A stretch of 64,000 nucleotides of DNA from a virus: IMG/VR virus record IMGVR_UViG_3300046810_000338, positions 164,500 to 228,499 of that record; one strand, written 5' to 3'. Positions 27,102-34,438 of the stretch are shown here, one piece after another. A program made the position numbers and the translations under genes. Under the pieces are notes generated by a model. It did no database searches. It had not been told where the DNA came from and saw only the letters and a program-made list of their open reading frames with translations. Position 1 is the stretch's first letter, and each line of letters opens with the position of its first letter.

Positions 27102-27478
27102 GTAGCCTGCGCTATTGCAACACAGTCCGCCGATATGCCGGCAACTATGTTCAAGTCATTGGTAACATCACCGACATCTCTACCGTGCCTGGAAGAGAGG
27201 GTCTCGTTGCCGACATCACGGCGATGGCGATGAGTTTGGCTCCAACCGATTACAGCATGAGCGATTTCGAAACAGTCTATCGCACTGCCAGGAGCTCTCA
27301 GTTTGGGATGTGTCAAGTCGAGCGTTTCCATTACTGCGAGCAACGGGCAAGGCGGATGACCTCTGAGCGCTATCGGGAAACCAGATTAATCATGGCCGCC
27401 GGGCATAAAGACTTCGGTCGCCTGTTTGAGCCTCGTCCAATGTGGCATGAAGGCTATGCCGAAAAGATAGGATTGTAG
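27098..27478 (+). CDS. Small array gene 2, 126 residues, LRY N-terminus
   Basis: The ATG overlaps the previous stop and AGGAGG lies just upstream. The N-terminus MSSLRYCNTVRRYAGNY carries the array signature LRYxN. The remainder is longer than in its neighbours and charged, with RFHYCEQRARRMTSERYRET and a C-terminal WHEGYAEKIGL. Function is unknown; a host-directed or regulatory role would be usual for such packed small phage genes, as an inference. Confidence 0.65.
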   Translation: MSSLRYCNTVRRYAGNYVQVIGNITDISTVPGREGLVADITAMAMSLAPTDYSMSDFETVYRTARSSQFGMCQVERFHYCEQRARRMTSERYRETRLIMAAGHKDFGRLFEPRPMWHEGYAEKIGL

Positions 27479-27480
27479 TC

Positions 27481-27705
27481 GTGCGATACGAAAACCAACA
27501 AATCGTAACAGCGCTGTCAGTTAGCCAAAGTCACTGCCGCTGGGATGGTGAATACCATGACTTTGCCATCGCTACCCAGGTTAGCCTTGCAGCATACATT
27601 CGTGGCTACAAAGAAACACATTTCACCTACTCGAACAGTTCTGAACGCATTTATCTTTCCAAGACCCGAGGTGAACAGCAGACCTCCCCTGAGTACCGTT
27701 ATTAA
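27481..27705 (+). CDS. Small array gene 3, 74 residues, RYEN N-terminus
   Basis: The start is a GTG two bases after the previous stop, with AGGAT upstream. MRYENQQIVTALSVSQSHCR shows the signature at the very N-terminus. The body ends THFTYSNSSERIYLSKTRGE and a short tail. The motif FTYSNSSERIYLSK recalls the signature itself. No family is recognised. Confidence 0.6.
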   Translation: MRYENQQIVTALSVSQSHCRWDGEYHDFAIATQVSLAAYIRGYKETHFTYSNSSERIYLSKTRGEQQTSPEYRY

Positions 27706-27730
27706 GAAAGTTACGGCCGAGGAAACGATT

Positions 27731-27982
27731 GTGGATAGATTGAAATATACGCACATGACCAGGCAGTATGGGGAGGGTTGGGTTCAAACAGTATTCACCA
27801 GATCTTCTGAAGAACCTAGTTGGTTGAATACCAACAGCACTCGCTGGACCACATCCGGACTTACGCTGCATCACAGCACTGTCGTTGCTGGGGTTCATCG
27901 GATTGATATAATCCATCCTCGGGCCGATGTACCTGCCCCAGTATTTAAACACTCCTGGGGCTCAGAAGAAAGTTACAGTTGA
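27731..27982 (+). CDS. Small array gene 4, 83 residues, LKY N-terminus
   Basis: The frame is open well upstream, but the GTG at 27731 is preferred. It has GAGGAAACGATT upstream, avoids most of the overlap with gene 3, and gives the N-terminus MDRLKYTHMTRQYGEGW, which matches the array signature. The chain is Ser/Thr/His-rich (TSGLTLHHSTVVAGVHRIDI) and ends SWGSEESYS. Function is unknown. Confidence 0.6.
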   Translation: MDRLKYTHMTRQYGEGWVQTVFTRSSEEPSWLNTNSTRWTTSGLTLHHSTVVAGVHRIDIIHPRADVPAPVFKHSWGSEESYS

Positions 27983-27991
27983 GGAGGTACC

Positions 27992-28273
27992 GTGATCAAG
28001 TACAGCAATTCTCAGATGCACAAGGAGGACCATTACGACCCGCATCGAACGGAGAGCCACGCCACTCACTATCGAGGCGACAAGCCTCTACGGGACAACG
28101 TGACCATCGTTCGCCAACCCTTCTGGACAGCCCCAGCTCACTACGCCATCTACTCCCACAAGCTGCATCCGTACGGTGAGGGCGGTATTAATCGCCTGAT
28201 CGAACAGGGGCGTATTGACGACGCGGGTCGAAGTGCTACTCGACTCATGACTTTACTGAGGCCTGACGAATGA
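27992..28273 (+). CDS. Small array gene 5, 93 residues, IKY N-terminus
   Basis: The GTG start follows a strong GAGGAGGTACC. MIKYSNSQMHKEDHYDPHRT carries the signature in its most compact form. A basic, histidine-rich first half is followed by a helical C-terminus (INRLIEQGRIDDAGRSATRL). Its stop overlaps the next ATG. Function is unknown. Confidence 0.65.
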   Translation: MIKYSNSQMHKEDHYDPHRTESHATHYRGDKPLRDNVTIVRQPFWTAPAHYAIYSHKLHPYGEGGINRLIEQGRIDDAGRSATRLMTLLRPDE

Positions 28274-28530
28274 GTAACCAACGTATTCGTTACGAGTCCC
28301 ACCAGCGTCTTGGCAGAACTCGTCTGGGTAAGGAGACTTATTCTTCTTCGAGTACGGTCAGCGTTGTGACCACCGGAGAGGCCCAAATCAACTTCACCTA
28401 CCATGGTGCCGGCGACATCGCCGCTAGTGCCTATGAGCTGTTCACCAGGGACGGACCAGCTTTCCTTGGCACTACCAAAAAACAGTACAGGGAATGGATG
28501 ACTCCCTTGTCAGTTGAATTGAGGCGATAA
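28270..28530 (+). CDS. Small array gene 6, 86 residues, IRYES N-terminus
   Basis: It starts in an ATGA overlap with gene 5. MSNQRIRYESHQRLGRTRLG has the clearest signature (RYESxxRL), shared with gene 8. A beta segment (TVSVVTTGEAQINFTYHGAG) and a helical C-terminus (KKQYREWMTPLSVELRR) follow. Function is unknown. Confidence 0.65.
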   Translation: MSNQRIRYESHQRLGRTRLGKETYSSSSTVSVVTTGEAQINFTYHGAGDIAASAYELFTRDGPAFLGTTKKQYREWMTPLSVELRR

Positions 28531-28534
28531 GGTC

Positions 28535-28750
28535 ATGCTTCGATACCGTTCACATAACCGGATGTACGTTAATCATTTATCGGGGCATCAGGTTTATTCC
28601 AGCCACACGAAGGTTACTCACGACGTGGTGGTCTTTAACGAAGTCGGACGGCGTGGCGCTGTCGGATCTGGCATTCATGAAGAAACCTACTTCTCTGTAA
28701 GGGAAGGCGGTCATTTTCTGCGCGGAACCTTCTTTGGAGGCTTCAAATGA
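28535..28750 (+). CDS. Small array gene 7, 71 residues, LRY N-terminus
   Basis: AAGG lies close to the ATG. MLRYRSHNRMYVNHLSGHQV shows the signature LRYxSxxRM. The body is beta-rich (KVTHDVVVFNEVG) and ends REGGHFLRGTFFGGFK, similar to the HYLRGRVVGDF segment of gene 8, so these two may be paralogues over their whole length. Its stop overlaps the next start. Confidence 0.65.
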   Translation: MLRYRSHNRMYVNHLSGHQVYSSHTKVTHDVVVFNEVGRRGAVGSGIHEETYFSVREGGHFLRGTFFGGFK

Positions 28751-28998
28751 ACCTGCGATATGAATCCGTAATCCGGCTCGCTAACCGTGAGCCTGAGGAA
28801 GGTGGTCCTGTGGTTGTGGCCTCGACTACTGTTATTCATCCTGGAGGCTACGATTACAATGTTGCCTGTCGTATGAGTGAAATGGGTCAACCTCCTTTTC
28901 GTGAGAACTACTTTGCTCGCATGGGCAAAGAGCATTATCTGCGTGGTCGTGTAGTAGGCGATTTCCGTGAACGCAAGGTTAAGATTACCTTTTTCTAG
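28747..28998 (+). CDS. Small array gene 8, 83 residues, LRYES N-terminus
   Basis: It starts in an ATGA overlap. MNLRYESVIRLANREPEEGG has the signature LRYESxxRL, close to gene 6. The C-terminal part FARMGKEHYLRGRVVGDFRE resembles that of gene 7 (EGGHFLRGTFFGGF). Function is unknown; whole-length kinship with gene 7 supports tandem duplication. Confidence 0.65.
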   Translation: MNLRYESVIRLANREPEEGGPVVVASTTVIHPGGYDYNVACRMSEMGQPPFRENYFARMGKEHYLRGRVVGDFRERKVKITFF

Positions 28999-29006
28999 GA
29001 GGAGAG

Positions 29007-29309
29007 ATGCTCAGACATCACCGACTACAAATTCGTAACGATGGTCAAACCGATACGGTCACCACCGAATTACGAATACCCGAATACCATGAATCAGGTT
29101 GGCATCCAACTAGTCTCATAGTCCATCACGTAGATAACGGGGACGTGACGGGCGAGAGATTCATCTTGTTTGGAGGTCAGTCTGTCCAAGTGTTCGTGGG
29201 TGAGGAATCGGACTGCTATGCAACCGTTAATGTTGGCGGATGTATCGTTGGTCTTCATCGAGTTGGTTCAATGATTCGGTTACCTGCCAAACGTTGGAGT
29301 CTGAAATAA
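29007..29309 (+). CDS. Small array gene 9, 100 residues, LRH N-terminus
   Basis: TAGGAGGAGAG directly precedes the ATG. MLRHHRLQIRNDGQTDTVTT is a degenerate form of the signature (LRHHxxxIR). The chain is beta-rich, with IVHHVDNGDVTGERFILFGG and VQVFVGEESDCYATVNVGG, and ends LPAKRWSLK. It closes the array. Function is unknown. Confidence 0.65.
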   Translation: MLRHHRLQIRNDGQTDTVTTELRIPEYHESGWHPTSLIVHHVDNGDVTGERFILFGGQSVQVFVGEESDCYATVNVGGCIVGLHRVGSMIRLPAKRWSLK

Positions 29310-29320
29310 AGATTGTTGAC

Positions 29321-29338
29321 ACCTAAATCATTCAAGTG
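29321..29338. promoter_or_regulatory. 18-base repeated control element, copy 2
   Basis: ACCTAAATCATTCAAGTG, followed by GTTATTAG at 29344, lies in the 141-base gap before the 29451 gene. It matches the elements at 5169 and 49284. A TTGACA at 29316 overlaps its upstream edge but has no convincing -10 partner. Confidence 0.45.
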
Positions 29339-29450
29339 GACTAGTTATTAGATTGGTTCATAAGCTTCTCATTTCACGATGAGATTTATCCTGCCAAGAC
29401 CTGGAACATGTTCTGTCCAATTCTGGCAATCGTAATCAAGGAAACATGAG

Positions 29451-29942
29451 ATGTCCATCAAAAAGAATTTGTCCACTGGTTCCGCTCTGTTGCTCAAGAA
29501 CCTGACTACCGCCATCGACGCCACTCTGGGCGGCGAGAAGCCACCGAGCGATCTGGAAGTAAGCCTGGATAACAAAACCCTGGCCGATGTTCTGGACGGC
29601 TACGTCACCACCACCGATGTCGGCGAACGCGCTGTCACTGTGGACGACCTTCAAGCGGTCGGTAACTTCCGTCGTGACTTCCAGCAGGTCACTCGCATCT
29701 ACAACGGCGACGCCGGTGTAGAGCACATGGAAGCCAACGTTGACGCCACCTCCTTCCGCACCACTGTCAATCTCGGCAACCTCGGCACCAGCGTGCAAGC
29801 GGCGTTCTTCAAGCCTGGCAAGGAAGACCAGGGCAACACCAACTTCGTGTCGATCACCGATGCCTGGGACGGCAGCGATGAAGACAAAGCCGTCGAAGCT
29901 CATCTGAAAAGCCTGAGCCAACGTCTGGTTGCGAAGAAGTAA
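29451..29942 (+). CDS. Hypothetical protein, probably highly expressed, 163 residues
   Basis: AAGGAA lies upstream of the ATG. The protein (MSIKKNLSTGSALLLKNLTT) is acidic and soluble, with a central pattern VDDLQAVGNFRRDFQQVTRI and a lysine-ended helix at the C-terminus. Codons are strongly biased to C-ending forms (GAC, ACC, AAC) compared with the small genes upstream. It has its own control region and a classical T-tract terminator, which together suggest strong independent expression. No family is recognised. Confidence 0.7.
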   Translation: MSIKKNLSTGSALLLKNLTTAIDATLGGEKPPSDLEVSLDNKTLADVLDGYVTTTDVGERAVTVDDLQAVGNFRRDFQQVTRIYNGDAGVEHMEANVDATSFRTTVNLGNLGTSVQAAFFKPGKEDQGNTNFVSITDAWDGSDEDKAVEAHLKSLSQRLVAKK

Positions 29943-29955
29943 TACCCCGGCCAGG

Positions 29956-29997
29956 AGAGATTAGCGGAAGCTAATCTCTCTCAGCATTCTTTTTTTT
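29956..29997 (+). terminator. Classical intrinsic terminator with T-tract
   Basis: AGAGATTAGC and GCTAATCTCT pair around GGAA and are followed by TCTCAGCATTC and eight T residues. It is one of only two T-tract terminators in the window, so it might serve the host RNA polymerase. Confidence 0.8.
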
Positions 29998-30045
29998 GTT
30001 ACACTCGGTTGCAACTATATGCAATCCAACAACGAGGCTTACTGC

Positions 30046-30381
30046 ATGAAAATCACCATCGCTACTCCTGCACTGTTGGGCGTATTCGCTTCGGAAGAAG
30101 TGGAAGGCCAAGTTATCTATACTTCGAGCATCGTCGGTGTCTCCGGCACCAACATCAAACTGTCCGGCATCGGCAACTCCGTCATCGAACTGCCGCTGAC
30201 CGTTCAAGGTGGCCTGAAAACCCTGCCGACCGTTGGTCAACCGATCCGTTTCAATGCCGACGGTCTCATCATCGGCGTGCTGTTGGTTCCTGAAGCCAAG
30301 CCTGCACGTAATACCGGCAGAACTTCTCCATCGTTCGACCAGATCGCCGCCCTGCGCGCCGCTGGCAGCGACCGCCACTAA
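30046..30381 (+). CDS. Hypothetical protein, 111 residues
   Basis: The ATG at 30046 has GAGG 8 bases upstream and is preferred over the in-frame ATG at 30019, which lies in a TATATG context and has no binding site. The protein is a compact beta-rich chain (KITIATPALLGVFASEEVEG, then VSGTNIKLSGIGNSVIELPL) with a basic, disordered C-terminus (ARNTGRTSPSFDQIAALRAA). Its codon bias is similar to the 29451 gene. Function is unknown. Confidence 0.7.
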   Translation: MKITIATPALLGVFASEEVEGQVIYTSSIVGVSGTNIKLSGIGNSVIELPLTVQGGLKTLPTVGQPIRFNADGLIIGVLLVPEAKPARNTGRTSPSFDQIAALRAAGSDRH

Positions 30382-30400
30382 GCACTGAGCACCGGTCAGG

Positions 30401-30428
30401 CCCGCCTCGCAAGAGGTGGGTCACTATG
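30401..30428 (+). terminator. Hairpin followed by TATG
   Basis: CCCGCCTC and GAGGTGGG pair (one G-T) around GCAA, 19 bases after the stop codon. TATG follows at 30425-30428. The minus side has no TATG, in keeping with a plus-strand terminator. Confidence 0.7.
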
Positions 30429-30448
30429 CCCTTGAATGGAGAAACCCT

Positions 30449-31045
30449 GTGACAACGATTGCGTATCACCGAGGGCAAATGTCCTCTGACAGCCGTGTAG
30501 CAGTTCGATTGAATACGCGGGCCGAGAGCTTCGAGTTCCGTGAAAAGATCTTTCGTAGTAGCTGCGGTCGTGCTTATGCTGGTCAAGCAGGCGACAACCT
30601 CCTTCCAGAAGCCATGGAAGAGTTGGTTCAACAGTTGTTGTTGGGGATCATCGACTACGAAAAAGACCCTTCTGCGTGGACTGGTCTTAAAACCCCAGTC
30701 AAGGAAGACATCGTCGTCATGACGCAGCACTCGGCTTACCTTTTTGAACACATCAAAACCACCGTGCTCATTCCTCTTACCGATGACATGGTGGCGACCA
30801 TGGGGTCTGGTGAAGACCTGGCTAAGACGGCACTGATAGCTGGCTGTTCGCATGAACAAGCCATTGGCTACGCCTTGTTGCATGACCGCTTTTCCGGTGG
30901 CCAATGCCACGTTTACAATGCCAGTGATCTTGAGCCACTACTGCGCCTGCGTACTGCGGAGGAGATCTCGGCTGAGTTAACCAAAGCCGGCATCGAGCAC
31001 ACGATCACTTCGGTTGATGAAGCACCTGCCGGGGGTTTGGAATGA
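30449..31045 (+). CDS. Proteasome/HslV-like Ntn hydrolase
   Basis: After removal of the initiator the 198-residue chain starts TTIAYHRGQMSSDSRV, the N-terminal threonine-nucleophile pattern of HslV and 20S beta subunits (HslV: TTIVSVRR...GDGQ). The partner aspartate (D14) and lysine (K33 in REKIFR) follow in order. GRAYAGQAGDNLLPEAMEEL fits the FAGGTADAFTLFE strand-helix of HslV, and TMGSGEDLAKTAL fits the GSGGNFAxAA motif. These enzymes degrade unfolded proteins with an ATPase partner; no HslU-like gene is in the window. The GTG start has GGAG 8 bases upstream. Confidence 0.75.
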   Translation: MTTIAYHRGQMSSDSRVAVRLNTRAESFEFREKIFRSSCGRAYAGQAGDNLLPEAMEELVQQLLLGIIDYEKDPSAWTGLKTPVKEDIVVMTQHSAYLFEHIKTTVLIPLTDDMVATMGSGEDLAKTALIAGCSHEQAIGYALLHDRFSGGQCHVYNASDLEPLLRLRTAEEISAELTKAGIEHTITSVDEAPAGGLE

Positions 31046-31569
31046 ATCTGATTGCATTTAAAAATGGGCTGATTCTCTTTTCGCCAAATATCTACTGGCG
31101 AAATGGGACGACCGATGTTTTCCAAATGGAGGCATGGGTAACTCCAAAGGGGCTCATTCTCCCATTGACGGCCATCGCGGTATCGGCCAGGGAGACATTG
31201 ACTGACCCGACTTACTGTCCCACCGACAAGGTCAATAATCTGGAAATAGGTATGCTTCTTACCCCAGACGGGCGCTTATATACGATGACTTATGTCAACG
31301 ATCCAAGCGGGGACAGTAAGCTAAGCAAAACCATGATGGGTTGCAAGTCCTACGACAGAATAGCGTTATCGCCGGATCGCTACTGCACGTTCTCTGCGAT
31401 GGTGGCAATTGATCTGGTGGACGAACCCATCAAAGCACTCGACATCGTTGATCGGGTGCGCAACATCGTAACTGTCGGATACCAACAGTGGAAGCTGGAG
31501 GATCTGGTTAATTGGACCAAAGAGCAAGTAGCTCTTAAGTTCCCCGAGGAGAAGAAAGATGAATCGTGA
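31042..31569 (+). CDS. Hypothetical protein, 175 residues
   Basis: The start lies in an ATGA overlap with the Ntn hydrolase gene, so the two are translationally coupled and may work together. The protein (MNLIAFKNGLILFSPNIYWR) is beta-rich up to residue 90 and helical at the C-terminus (DLVNWTKEQVALKFPEEKKD). No family is recognised. It could be a partner or substrate adaptor of the Ntn hydrolase, as an inference from coupling only. Confidence 0.65.
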   Translation: MNLIAFKNGLILFSPNIYWRNGTTDVFQMEAWVTPKGLILPLTAIAVSARETLTDPTYCPTDKVNNLEIGMLLTPDGRLYTMTYVNDPSGDSKLSKTMMGCKSYDRIALSPDRYCTFSAMVAIDLVDEPIKALDIVDRVRNIVTVGYQQWKLEDLVNWTKEQVALKFPEEKKDES

Positions 31570-32224
31570 TCGCCCTTCTTTGTTTGAGATGCTTGGCCAT
31601 AGCGCTGCCGACATGGCCGAAGCTGAAAAGCTGGTGGACATGTTTGATCGGGTACGTGGGTTTATCCGTCAAAGCGGGGTACACTGCGTAGTAACTACCC
31701 CGCCCGCCCAGGCCGATCTGACCTGTACCGAATGGTCTATCCAGTTTGAAGCTGGTACAGACCCAATCGTTGCAGATGGTTTGGCCGGAACGATTGCGGC
31801 GACGACGGCCATGCGTTGCTCCAACGTTACACGGTTGGATGGCATTCCTCGTTACGACTTTGTTTCGCTGATTGGTTATAGCCACCTACGTGACGGGGTC
31901 TGTATTGATACCCGCAAGGAAGCTGAACTGAAACAACGAACCGAGACCATCAAAGGTTTCGATATCGATTACGAACGGATACCGGGCGACACGCCGATAG
32001 ACCTGGGAGACAGTCGGTGGCGGTCAGCTAGTGGCCTCAACTACTTCTCTCATGCCCACGTTGGGCGGTTTGATGCATCTGGGCCAATCCCTACCATTGA
32101 CAACCCAGGCGGTGGTTCACCCTGCTGGGGCGATCCTGCTCCAACAGCAGAACGGGCAGCCGCAGAACGGCGCCGTTCCAAGATCCATGTCAATGGCCGA
32201 CCGAAGAAAGGGTGGCAGCGATGA
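31559..32224 (+). CDS. Hypothetical protein with basic C-terminal tail, 221 residues
   Basis: GAGGAGAAAG precedes the ATG, which overlaps the previous gene by 11 bases. The N-terminal part (MNRDRPSLFEMLGHSAADMA) is helical and the middle beta-rich. The C-terminus, RRRSKIHVNGRPKKGWQR, is a basic tail whose last nine residues recur, with changes, at the ends of the next two proteins. The tail may be a localisation or nucleic-acid binding peptide. No family is recognised. Confidence 0.65.
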   Translation: MNRDRPSLFEMLGHSAADMAEAEKLVDMFDRVRGFIRQSGVHCVVTTPPAQADLTCTEWSIQFEAGTDPIVADGLAGTIAATTAMRCSNVTRLDGIPRYDFVSLIGYSHLRDGVCIDTRKEAELKQRTETIKGFDIDYERIPGDTPIDLGDSRWRSASGLNYFSHAHVGRFDASGPIPTIDNPGGGSPCWGDPAPTAERAAAERRRSKIHVNGRPKKGWQR

Positions 32225-32373
32225 GCCCGTTCCAAGAGGCTAGACAATGGCTCCGTGAGTGGCGTAAGCGGGTCGATGCCAAGATTGCCCTGCTCATGGA
32301 AGGGAAGACCCGCCCTAACTTCTATCGGCACAAGGATCGGCGTGGTAAACCCATCAAGGGCTGGCAGAAATGA
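32221..32373 (+). CDS. 50-residue basic protein with KGWQK tail
   Basis: The frame runs from an ATG overlapping the previous stop (ATGA) to the TGA at 32371-32373, which itself overlaps the next ATG. The protein, from MSPFQEARQWLREWRKRVDA to DRRGKPIKGWQK, is very basic and helical. Its end GKPIKGWQK matches GRPKKGWQR of the upstream protein and GRKKKIWER of the downstream protein. The unbroken coupling to both neighbours and the shared tail support it as a real gene despite its size. Confidence 0.65.
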   Translation: MSPFQEARQWLREWRKRVDAKIALLMEGKTRPNFYRHKDRRGKPIKGWQK

Positions 32374-32591
32374 CCAGGCGTACCAGGGTCAGGTCGATGG
32401 AGTCTGCGACCAAACACCGTGGTAAATTAAACGCCGAACAAAAGGCTCAGTTAGAAGTACAAAAGAAAGTCCTTGCGCTCATGTGGAATGGTTGCAAGGA
32501 AACCATTAAGTTCGCTCTCTTAAGGATGAGCACTACGAGCAAACCCAAGGTTGCTCGCAATGGCAGGAAGAAGAAAATATGGGAACGGTAG
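32370..32591 (+). CDS. 73-residue basic protein with KKIWER tail
   Basis: It starts in an ATGA overlap. The sequence from MTRRTRVRSMESATKHRGKL to SKPKVARNGRKKKIWER has a net charge strongly positive at both ends, which suggests nucleic-acid binding. The final NGRKKKIWER is the third variant of the shared C-terminal tail in this cluster. It overlaps the XRE regulator gene by 13 bases. Confidence 0.65.
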   Translation: MTRRTRVRSMESATKHRGKLNAEQKAQLEVQKKVLALMWNGCKETIKFALLRMSTTSKPKVARNGRKKKIWER

Positions 32592-32992
32592 TAGATAAAC
32601 AAGCGGACTTGTTCGCGATTCTGAGAAAGCACGCACGTACCTTGGAAAAGGCCGATGATGCTTTCAACTGGGCAGGGTTCGTTGACGATTTGATTCTTGA
32701 ACTCAACGAGATAAAAATAGATATCTGTCCCGACCAGGACATCTATCTGCGTACCCAGGGCAGACAGTGTGAGGAAATCGGTAAGCGCATTATTCAGGCG
32801 CGCACCAACCTCAACATGGTTCAGACGCGCCTGGCAATCCTGACTGGGATTCCACAGCCGTCGCTTTGTAGTTTGGAGTACGGGGGGATAAAGAAGATCA
32901 AACTGACCAGACTGGCAGCGATTGCGGCTGCTACAAAAACAACTACCGACTACCTCATTTACGGTATCGGAAGCTTGCCACGCACGATGTAA
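32579..32992 (+). CDS. XRE/Cro-CI-type helix-turn-helix regulator
   Basis: Residues 67-128 form an HTH_3 domain: IGKRIIQARTNLNMVQTRLA, then ILTGIPQPSLCSLEYGGIKK with the recognition helix, then LTRLAAIAAATKTTTDYLIYG. An N-terminal helical extension of about 60 residues could be the dimerisation or ligand part. Such proteins repress or activate promoters; here it may time expression of the surrounding accessory genes. It is the last of four overlapping genes. GGAAGAAG lies upstream of the ATG. Confidence 0.8.
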   Translation: MGTVVDKQADLFAILRKHARTLEKADDAFNWAGFVDDLILELNEIKIDICPDQDIYLRTQGRQCEEIGKRIIQARTNLNMVQTRLAILTGIPQPSLCSLEYGGIKKIKLTRLAAIAAATKTTTDYLIYGIGSLPRTM

Positions 32993-33002
32993 GGAAGGTT
33001 GT

Positions 33003-33821
33003 ATGAAAAATAAAGGCAACGCAGCGGACACTCACATCGTCGTTGATGGGGACGGCAATGTTAGTTCTAAAACAACTATCACTACGGAAGATGGGCTCCT
33101 AACCATTGACCATGTAGCCGAGGATCAGTTTTCTCGTCGCATGCGTCTGCGTGACAAAACCAGGACGGCTTATCCAGCAAATGCTTACATCGTTCGCTGC
33201 ACCAACATAGCAGCGCTCGAAGCTCATCTGGAGGCAAACCCACCCGTATCACCGTTGCAGGTTATCCTGCGAGCACTAGCACACGTCATCGGATTGCATC
33301 TATCTGTAACACACGTTTACTTCACACCAGAACTGCATTGGCGCTTTATCGGCCCCGACAACTTCGGTCCTTTCTTTGGCACCCAGGTTAACATGGCCTG
33401 GCTAGAAGAAGCAGCTCAGGCAGCTGTTGAGATTGACTTAGTTAGTCGGCCCATCTTTCTGATCGAAAGTCCTGAGGCAAAAGACGACTGGGAGGCCGAT
33501 ACGCTGCTGCCACCGGGTTTGAATTCCGTCATGCGCAACATCCTCGACCCCGCATTGTTTCTTCAGGAATTTCCACCAGAAGAGCCGATGGTGTGCAATG
33601 TAGAGGTCGGCAATGCCCTGCCCAAAGCAAACCGACATGATCGTCGGATGCGAGGTGCGCGTAGACGCATCGATACACTGGAAAATGTTCTTAGCGAACT
33701 CTACCAGGTGTTAGGGGAACTCGATGCACCAGAAAAGGTGCTCGATCAGGTAACAGCTGCACTGGAAGGTGCTGTGTTGCCACATGAATCACTTCTGCCA
33801 TTCGTTAAAGGGGAACAGTAA
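33003..33821 (+). CDS. Hypothetical protein, 272 residues
   Basis: The ATG at 33003 follows AAGGAAGGTTGT and is preferred over an upstream codon inside the regulator gene. The protein begins MKNKGNAADTHIVVDGDGNV, a DxDGxG-like acidic loop, and ends with a long helix bounded by RHDRRMRGARRRIDTLENVL and VLGELDAPEKVLDQV, probably a coiled coil. TAATG couples it to the next gene. No family is recognised. Confidence 0.7.
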   Translation: MKNKGNAADTHIVVDGDGNVSSKTTITTEDGLLTIDHVAEDQFSRRMRLRDKTRTAYPANAYIVRCTNIAALEAHLEANPPVSPLQVILRALAHVIGLHLSVTHVYFTPELHWRFIGPDNFGPFFGTQVNMAWLEEAAQAAVEIDLVSRPIFLIESPEAKDDWEADTLLPPGLNSVMRNILDPALFLQEFPPEEPMVCNVEVGNALPKANRHDRRMRGARRRIDTLENVLSELYQVLGELDAPEKVLDQVTAALEGAVLPHESLLPFVKGEQ

Positions 33822-34438
33822 TGAAAGAGCCTAAAGGTACCGTTAGTCCAAACACAGGTACGATCCTGGACATGTCAACCACCAGTCTGGAACCATTCGC
33901 CAGTCCCATGCCTGTGCGGCGCGATGTCCTGTTCGTGGGTAGCATCAGCGAACATCGCCTGGCCATGACGTTGGGCAACCACGCCCACCGCATGCACGCT
34001 TTGGACCCAGCGCTGGTATCCCATCGAGTGGTGACAACCGGTATGGAGTTGGTTGCCCAATCGACAGCCAGGATGACGGGTTACCGTCGTGGGGAAATGG
34101 CGATCTTGTCCAGCGATGACCCTAGCTTCAAGAACTGGGGTAATCCTGAGAACGCCAAACTGGTCGTGGATGGCGCACCTCCAGGTAACCGGGAAGAAGT
34201 TAAGCGGATGGGCACTGCCACTATCCCGGCCGACTTCTGGCTGTCCCTCAAGGCCATGATGGAGAAGTACGGTAACCATCTGGTGGTCAACGTTGAGGCA
34301 CCTCGTCGGGAACACCATTACGGCTATCACCCTACTCCTGAAAACACGCTGATCGTGTGTGACAGTTACGCTGACTATCGGCACAGTGGGCGCATGATGA
34401 CTTCTAAGCACGCTGGTGCACGGGGTAACAAGAAATGA
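33821..34438 (+). CDS. Hypothetical protein, 205 residues
   Basis: TAATG overlap with the previous stop. The protein (MKEPKGTVSPNTGTILDMST) has a central basic region and a C-terminal part with HYGYHPTPENTLIVCDSYAD and a tail ending SKHAGARGNKK. No motif is diagnostic. It is coupled by ATGA overlap to the 87-residue gene downstream. Confidence 0.65.
   Translation: MKEPKGTVSPNTGTILDMSTTSLEPFASPMPVRRDVLFVGSISEHRLAMTLGNHAHRMHALDPALVSHRVVTTGMELVAQSTARMTGYRRGEMAILSSDDPSFKNWGNPENAKLVVDGAPPGNREEVKRMGTATIPADFWLSLKAMMEKYGNHLVVNVEAPRREHHYGYHPTPENTLIVCDSYADYRHSGRMMTSKHAGARGNKK

Noticed and set aside
29316-29350. TTGACA resembling a host sigma-70 promoter before the 29451 gene
   Set aside because: No acceptable -10 box lies at 16-18 bases; the hexamer overlaps the 18-base repeated element, which is the better candidate signal.
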